NCBI GenBank assembly: GCA_020744225.1
Contig: JAGMWG010000013.1
Location: forward strand, 930,001 to 994,000
Reading direction: 5' to 3'
From: Paraphoma chrysanthemicola
Lineage: Eukaryota > Ascomycota > Dothideomycetes > Pleosporales > Phaeosphaeriaceae
DNA: 64,000 bases
This document shows positions 58,583-64,000 of this stretch, one piece after another. The first letter of the stretch is position 1; every line of letters begins with the position of its first letter. The position numbers and the translations under genes were made by a program. The notes below the pieces were generated by a model that made no database searches, had not been told where the DNA came from, and saw nothing but the letters and a program-made list of their open reading frames with translations.

Positions 58583-59704
58583 TCAGAATCCCTTGATATC
58601 TTGCCCAAAACCATTACTCGACACCGCCCGCCTATTTTCAACACCAATACGCTGCACCAGATGTTCTAAATTCAACGATCCAAGAGCCAGATCCCAACGT
58701 CCTGTCGATATGATCCCCGACTCGCCGACCGTAGATTCCCTATTCTCCATTTCGTAAAACATGCAAAACGCATCCCGCCCTTTATCTTCCTTCATGAAGT
58801 ACTTCTCCCTCAACTCCCTGCCCACCTGTCTCATCTTGGCCTTTCTCTTTAAATTCATTAACGCGTTCGGCCGCTCGTACTGCCAGGAAATTCTCGCTTC
58901 ATGCATCCAGCCGCCAAGCCTAACTTCATCGCAAGATTTCGGACGAGAATCCCAAGTCAGACAGATCCTCTTCGCCCTGACTTTCGCACTTGGATACAGT
59001 GGTATATTTTCCCAGCTGTCATGGTTGAATATCTCTTCTAGCACCTCCCGCCGTTGCAAATCACTAATCGTGCTCCCGAACAAGTGCCAGCGATTCACGC
59101 GCTCGATCATGATGGCGAGATCGCGCATCAAGGAATGCGACTCATAGGGCTTGACGTCTGGGAAAAGGATTCCGCCCCTCGATCCGGCAGTTTGATCTAT
59201 GAGGATATGTATGCGTACTGTGTTAAAGCGCTGTGCGAAGAGTGGGTGTAGAGCGACTAGGACTGCACGCTTCCATTTTGGGTTGAATGGCCTCTTGTGG
59301 CCTTCATCGAAGGCGGTGGATGGAAGAAGGATGGTTACGTTTTTAATAGTCCTCGGATAGTGCTGCACCTCGATTTGCACGCCAGTAGAAGTCTCGAAGT
59401 CGGCGATGAAGTTTCGATGAGATTGCGTATAAAGCTCATCGATTTCGCGTTTGGCTTGACGGCAGCATAGTATAAATTCGGGACATGCGTGTTTTGGCGT
59501 TATGAGAGGCTCATTGCTGGCCAAGAGATGGGTGTAGACGATGTGCCGGATGTCGTATGGAAGGTGAGTGAAGAACGGACTGCTTTGGTGAGCTGCTGCG
59601 GGGCGCATGAAGACACCTCGAGCTGCGCGCAGGGCTGGGGCAAGCGCCCATCTGGTAGGTGACGGCTCTCCCGCGGACTGTGTGACTTCAGGTCTGTCTT
59701 GCAT
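58583..59704 (-). CDS. F-box-like family protein 1 of a tandem trio
   Basis: Single exon, 373 aa from the ATG at 59704. MRPAAAHQ at residue 33 is a possible later start. The F-box-like helix FFTHLPYDIRHIVYTHLL is followed by ILCCRQAKREIDELY, then VTILLPSTAFDEG, FNTVRIHILID, LMRDLAIMIERVNRWHLFG, VRAKRICLTWDSR and VRLGGWMHEARISW. The same blocks recur in the next gene (59930-61030). No catalytic motif. In fungi such proteins form large, fast-changing families and are often annotated only as F-box or hypothetical. Confidence 0.72.
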   Translation of the reverse strand: MQDRPEVTQSAGEPSPTRWALAPALRAARGVFMRPAAAHQSSPFFTHLPYDIRHIVYTHLLASNEPLITPKHACPEFILCCRQAKREIDELYTQSHRNFIADFETSTGVQIEVQHYPRTIKNVTILLPSTAFDEGHKRPFNPKWKRAVLVALHPLFAQRFNTVRIHILIDQTAGSRGGILFPDVKPYESHSLMRDLAIMIERVNRWHLFGSTISDLQRREVLEEIFNHDSWENIPLYPSAKVRAKRICLTWDSRPKSCDEVRLGGWMHEARISWQYERPNALMNLKRKAKMRQVGRELREKYFMKEDKGRDAFCMFYEMENRESTVGESGIISTGRWDLALGSLNLEHLVQRIGVENRRAVSSNGFGQDIKGF

Positions 59705-59929
59705 TGATGCTGACTACCATCTTGTAGACAGCAAGGATGGATTCAAGGTCGCGGGCTTGAGGTGGGGTTATGGCTTGTTCAAAGACGTGGCGGCGCCACA
59801 ATTAGGCAGCCACATTCTGGCTGGCGGTGGGTGAGGTTGCAAAAAGAAGGGCCTGCCACAAGAGCTTTGGCGATACGCGAATCGGCTGGAGACACGATAC
59901 CACGCGAGCGATTCGAGATGCCGATAGCA

Positions 59930-61030
59930 TCACGTGTCCCACAGCGTCCTCTGTATTGCTTCATCCTCAGCCTCAAAGTCATCTTGCTCGATACCTCTCA
60001 GACCCTTCTCCACACTTTTTCCCAGTCCTCGGCTCGAGATATACTCGAGATTTGTCGTCGCTCCATTCAACAGCTCGTTGAATCGCCAGTCCTCTCTTGG
60101 TGGCCAACGCCATTTGCTCTGCATGCACATCTCTCCAACCAGTCGTTGTGAGTCACGCAAGTGGTAGAAGAGTAAGCTCTTGTAGTCTGCCAGCCTGGCT
60201 GGAGGCGGATCTTGTTCTGCTTCTTCACGCACTAGATGCGCTCTGATAGCGTTAGCCCAAGCAGCGATGAGTCCTATGAAGCTCGACTCCCTGGTAGGAT
60301 AATGGACACTCTTACGACCCAAATGATGCATCCGTCCATTGAGCCTGACCGTCTGTTCACGTTCTGTCGTCTCGCGGAGATCCCAAGAGAGCGAGATTCG
60401 GCGTGCATTGACGTGTGCTGTGGGATACCTCTCAAAACTCTTGCCATGTTCGTATCCGAAGATCTGGTCGAGCGTGAACGGAGCGCCATCCCCGTGCCAG
60501 CTATCACGGTCGCGATTGACGCGCTCAATCATGTACGCAATGTCGCGCAACAAGCTGTGAACAGTGACTTCGAAGCGACCGCGATCAGACAGGCTTCCAT
60601 GCTCCGGCCAATCTTGGGTGTCCGGATCAGCAGCAATGTGTATCCGCACCTTGTCGAACGGCTGAGCAAATAGCGGATGCAAACAAGTCATAACTTCTCG
60701 CTTCCACATGACGCGGATACCTTCACCGTCCCAGCCGCGCCCACTGAATGCTCGAAAAGGCAGATGTACTGTCACACATTTCAGCTCCCCCACCGTGCTG
60801 CTCAGCCAGATCTCGACGCCGGTCGAGCGTGCAAAGTGGTCAGTGAATCGTTTTAACTCTTTTGACGCTATCTCCTCAAGTTCCTGCTTCGCCTGACGGC
60901 ACGAGAACATGAAGCCTCCGCTTTCGAATGCTGGTGAAAGGGGTGGGACATTCTGAGGTTCGAGGTAGGAATACACGATAGCGCGAATATCGTACGGTAA
61001 ATCGAAGAAAGGTCGAGCTCGAGATGCCAT
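59930..61030 (-). CDS. F-box-like family protein 2
   Basis: Single exon, 366 aa from the ATG at 61030. It starts MASRARPFFDLPYDIRAIVYSYL, then FMFSCRQAKQELEEI, VTVHLPFRAFSG, FDKVRIHIAAD, LLRDIAYMIERVNRDRDSW, VNARRISLSWDLR and VRLNGRMHHLGR. These match gene 1 in order, so the two arose by duplication. The C terminus is acidic (EQDDFEAEDEAI). Function unknown. The two genes are only 225 bp apart. Confidence 0.75.
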   Translation of the reverse strand: MASRARPFFDLPYDIRAIVYSYLEPQNVPPLSPAFESGGFMFSCRQAKQELEEIASKELKRFTDHFARSTGVEIWLSSTVGELKCVTVHLPFRAFSGRGWDGEGIRVMWKREVMTCLHPLFAQPFDKVRIHIAADPDTQDWPEHGSLSDRGRFEVTVHSLLRDIAYMIERVNRDRDSWHGDGAPFTLDQIFGYEHGKSFERYPTAHVNARRISLSWDLRETTEREQTVRLNGRMHHLGRKSVHYPTRESSFIGLIAAWANAIRAHLVREEAEQDPPPARLADYKSLLFYHLRDSQRLVGEMCMQSKWRWPPREDWRFNELLNGATTNLEYISSRGLGKSVEKGLRGIEQDDFEAEDEAIQRTLWDT

Positions 61031-61247
61031 TAGCACGGCACGAATACCAAAATAGAAGACGATGGCGATGATGTTGCTGGATTTGGTGGGTTATTTGTTC
61101 TGCCTGGAAGAAGTCTTGGTGGTTTTCACTTCAGCTGATGCGGCTGAACTACATTGAGTACGCCGGTGAAGGTAGCGCTAGCTTAGTCAACTAAAGTGGG
61201 GCACACCACGCGACTTCCGTATACACTTATACTAACACAGCATTCCA

Positions 61248-62324
61248 TTATTCAATCCTCACATCTTCGCTTACTCCAGTATCTTGATCCCGTGAAGTAC
61301 CCATTATTCGGCACTCCATATCCGTTCTGTGATCCAATACCTCCCCAATCTCCACCAGTTCACCTAAACCCACACTCGAAACGCTCCTCCCAAACTTCCG
61401 ATTCCAGAATAACTTCTCGTACTCCTCGTGCCATTTCCATCTTGAAGGACTACACAGTCCACATTCTCCACGCAGCGCATCACGACTCATCAATTCGTAT
61501 CTATGTGCAAACACATGGTCCTTCGGTAGTTCGTTGCGCAGTGTCATCAAATCCTCTTCAAACTTTGGAAACTCATGTGTCCTGCCTTCAAGCCGCTCTT
61601 CAGCACGTTCGCAAGCCGCATCTGAGCGCACAGTAAAGTTCCAAGCCACAATAATCTTCCTTGCAAACACCGCATGAGTTTCTTCAGACCACGACCGACA
61701 CCGCCTCTGCCCCGTATCTAGGTAGGCAAATTGTGCGATGTCATTAAGGACTTGCTTCAGGGTTGCGGCAATGTATTGAAGCCACGGCTTGTCAGGATCG
61801 CGCGCCTGGGGAAGGGACGCAGAAAGGACGGGGCCGAATTTCTTGAGCTTTAAAGATGCTCGCGCTTCCTCTGCCGTTCCTTTGATCATGACGGTGAGTT
61901 TGTCGAGGTAAAGCTTCTTTAAAGCAAGAATCCAGCTGAATGCTGCTGGTTCGAGCATAGAAACGGGAAGCTCAATTGTCAGCTGTCTAAGACTTGCAAG
62001 GCCATTCGGCACGATGATAGTCGGGAGATCAAAATGCTGTCCATGTTCTGCTGCAAGCTGTGCTTCAATACACACCAAGTGTGCTCGGAGTCTGTGTGCT
62101 GCGGCTTCAGCGATTTCGTCATGAGCTTCTTTGCAAGACAGCGTCAGTCCGCACCACTCTTCGCCGAATGCGAACGGAGGTAGGGACATGAATGAATAGA
62201 TTACCTCCCGGACATCGTGATTGAGAATGCTACTGAACGGACGTGTATGTGTCAGCTTCCGAGACTTTTGTGGGCGCATGTGCGTGGTGAGAATCTCGCT
62301 TGCTTTGCGCTTGGCGATGGCCAT
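61248..62324 (-). CDS. F-box-like family protein 3, diverged
   Basis: Single exon, 358 aa from the ATG at 62324 (MAIAKRKASEIL). The frame is open further upstream but without ATG. A basic N terminus (KRKAS..RPQKSRKLTH) precedes FSSILNHDVREVIYSFMSLPP, the equivalent of the LPYDIR..V/IY helix in the other two. LTLSCKEAHDEI follows in place of FxCCRQAK, then LTIELPVSM and VFARKIIVAWNFTVR. The layout matches its two neighbours but identity is low. Unknown function. Confidence 0.72.
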   Translation of the reverse strand: MAIAKRKASEILTTHMRPQKSRKLTHTRPFSSILNHDVREVIYSFMSLPPFAFGEEWCGLTLSCKEAHDEIAEAAAHRLRAHLVCIEAQLAAEHGQHFDLPTIIVPNGLASLRQLTIELPVSMLEPAAFSWILALKKLYLDKLTVMIKGTAEEARASLKLKKFGPVLSASLPQARDPDKPWLQYIAATLKQVLNDIAQFAYLDTGQRRCRSWSEETHAVFARKIIVAWNFTVRSDAACERAEERLEGRTHEFPKFEEDLMTLRNELPKDHVFAHRYELMSRDALRGECGLCSPSRWKWHEEYEKLFWNRKFGRSVSSVGLGELVEIGEVLDHRTDMECRIMGTSRDQDTGVSEDVRIE

Positions 62325-62913
62325 GGTTAGATAACGTGGTTGTGACTCTAGGGTTGATGTTCTAGTTACTGTGGAAGGCACAGCTTGATAGGATTAGTGT
62401 ACCGAAGTCAAAAGCTTCCGAGCCTTGAGACGTGAAGGGTGGGTAGGGAACATGGCGGTGAATCACCACTTGGTGAAGTTGATGGGCTGCTGGTGTGACT
62501 GTTGTATGCCATGGTCAGTCTCGGTGGTGACAGACATCTTCCCAGCGTCGTCGTACATTCTGGTCAGGCCTTGCGACTTTCGATGTGAATACTCGTCAGA
62601 CAGCGACAATTCTCAGGGTAGTGAAAGTTACAAACTTGTTCGTGTGCTTCTGCCTAGTCTTTTGGCCTATCGTCACGTGCGACTGCTTTCACTTTCTTCA
62701 CCCAAGCTGAAAGATTTTCTACCGCATCGCCACTCTTATCACCAAGACAAAACATCAGAAGTATAGATAGATAGTAATGTAGATCGATTGAGAGGGGTAT
62801 GCGCACCTACATTGGGAAATCCTTCAACGCCAAAACTCACCTGTCCAACGACAGTAATCAGGACAATATGCGCTAAAACAAACTGACGACCAGGTCAAAC
62901 TATTGCTACATTT
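62325..62913. other. Intergenic
   Basis: 589 bp between minus-strand genes. No supported feature beyond the promoter of F-box-like gene 3 and the 3' UTR of the next gene. Confidence 0.4.
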
Positions 62914-64000
62914 TTACGAAGACCAGAACCAGCCACCTTTCTTCGACTTCTCTTTCGGCTCTTCTGTCTTACCGTTCCCCGAGTTAGCAGTGCTATGCAC
63001 CGCCTCCCAAGGATCACGTGATGATTGATTTGACTCTTGCCCGCGTTGTGTGTGCACAGTCTCCGAGCTCTCCTCTCGCCCGTCCGCGAATCGCTTCTTG
63101 AGCACGACCTTGGTTGTGACCGACCCGTCAGGCGCAACCGTGCGTTCGGTTGTTGTAAGCGTCGATAATATGGACGGCCTGACCTCAGACGTGCGTTCGG
63201 GAACAGGGGCTGTCGCTTCAGCTCGGAAGTTCTCGGATGTCGTCGACTTCTCCCACATCTGCTCGTAGACGTCGAGTTCGGTCTCGGCTTCCGATGCCGC
63301 ATTCGCGTTCGAGCGCTGACACGGCCTTGTATCGAATGGGTCGGCGAGACCAAGATGTCGGCCTTGCTTTTCTTGCTGTTCTAGGAGAAACTTGTGAATG
63401 TGCCGTTCATCCGAGGCTTCCTGGCTACCATCATACTCATGCTCTGGCTCGAAATGGCCTTGCTTGGCTTTCGGTGTAGGCGGGTCGTCATGCTGATCCT
63501 CATGGTCGTGGCTGTATTCGTAGCTCGGTTCATCATTTGTCTCTTCGTCTGCCCAAGGGACGCGTTTGGGAAATCCATCTTGCGCTCGTCTCCGGCCGCG
63601 CCACGGACAGCTGGTCGCCTCGGCATCTTTGTTCTCCGCTCGTAACAGATCTTGATATGCTTCGCGCCAATTTATGCCTGTCTTTTGCATATCGACATTT
63701 GCATCAAGCGCTCTTGGGGAATAGCCAGCTTGGTTCAGGTCTTGGTCCCTGTTCTTCTCTTCAAAACCAAAGGCCCGCTTGTACTCCGCCCATGCTTGTT
63801 CACCCATAAGGCCCCTTAGAGCAGGACTTGAGTCAACAACCTCGACGGTGGCTCGTAAGGCATCGTTGAAGCCCAGGTCGCCTAAAAGTGTGCGCGCTTC
63901 CTCGGCCAACTCGTCCACCAGGTCCTGCTCCCGGTTGCGATATCGAGCCCGTGTCTCTTCCATGCGCGTCCATTGTTCATTGGCTTCAGAAGAAGGTCTC
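62914..64000 (-). CDS. Disordered protein with WFW-type C terminus, 5' end outside window
   Basis: The frame ends at 62914 and is open to the right edge, so the ATG at 63963 need not be the start (upstream codons read SSEANEQWTR). At least 350 residues. The N-terminal visible part is helical (EEARTLLGDLGFNDALRAT). A charged low-complexity middle follows. The C-terminal part, ILSTLTTTERTVAPDGSVTT, KRFADGREESSETVHT and KGGWFWSS, resembles conserved fungal proteins related to the yeast mitochondrial membrane protein Mpm1. That link is from memory and weak. No signal peptide can be assessed. Confidence 0.65.
   Translation of the reverse strand, partial: RPSSEANEQWTRMEETRARYRNREQDLVDELAEEARTLLGDLGFNDALRATVEVVDSSPALRGLMGEQAWAEYKRAFGFEEKNRDQDLNQAGYSPRALDANVDMQKTGINWREAYQDLLRAENKDAEATSCPWRGRRRAQDGFPKRVPWADEETNDEPSYEYSHDHEDQHDDPPTPKAKQGHFEPEHEYDGSQEASDERHIHKFLLEQQEKQGRHLGLADPFDTRPCQRSNANAASEAETELDVYEQMWEKSTTSENFRAEATAPVPERTSEVRPSILSTLTTTERTVAPDGSVTTKVVLKKRFADGREESSETVHTQRGQESNQSSRDPWEAVHSTANSGNGKTEEPKEKSKKGGWFWSS

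Overview
The window is nuclear DNA from a filamentous ascomycete. Genes carry short GT-AG introns of about 45-110 nt with CTAAC/CTGAC-like branch points, they are densely packed on both strands, and there are single-copy eukaryotic core genes (APC/C Cdc16, Yju2, USP7/Ubp15, p24, PDH kinase, anoctamin). Secreted plant-cell-wall enzymes (GH10, GH43-like, tannase/feruloyl-esterase family), a GH92 mannosidase and many lineage-restricted F-box/ankyrin proteins fit a plant-associated Pezizomycotina fungus. Dothideomycetes is my best guess, by inference only. No tRNA, rRNA, CRISPR array or intact transposon was recognised. Gene models were spliced by eye from reading frames, splice signals and family conservation. 

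Layout. 1-7.6 kb: 3' truncated DUF4048 gene, a GCK-III (Ste20-type) kinase and a five-exon GH92 enzyme. 7.7-10 kb: three small unrecognised genes, one with an in-frame stop. 10.4-13.7 kb: a P450 and a 2OG-Fe(II) oxygenase in tandem, perhaps a small oxidative module. 14.3-15.1 kb: a coding-like frame broken by three stops. 16.0-18.6 kb: a relic exon and a tannase-family esterase. 18.8-22.3 kb: two tandem F-box/ankyrin paralogues, the upstream one decayed. 22.9-30.3 kb: a Q-rich repeat protein, a p24 protein and a USP7/Ubp15 deubiquitinase, all on minus. 31.1-39.4 kb: PDH kinase, two unrecognised proteins and a zinc alcohol (polyol) dehydrogenase, all on plus. 39.9-48.1 kb, all minus: an NmrA-like reductase, a tandem family of three secreted proteins (one a multi-lesion pseudogene) and a GH43-like enzyme. 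48.6-56.3 kb: Yju2 head-to-head with Cdc16/APC6, a DUF2293 protein and an anoctamin. 56.4-64 kb, all minus: GH10 xylanase, three F-box-like paralogues and the 3' part of a disordered protein with a WFW-type C terminus. 

Two themes stand out. First, the 42-46.5 kb cluster is a secreted family I do not recognise, with a shared three-cysteine signature and shared intron positions. Second, coding-like frames are repeatedly interrupted by stops. At least two are true pseudogenes, both members of local tandem duplications, and in one of them the stop is a TAG exactly where a paralogue has Trp (TGG). Others could be hidden in-frame introns, readthrough or mRNA editing, and RNA data would separate these.
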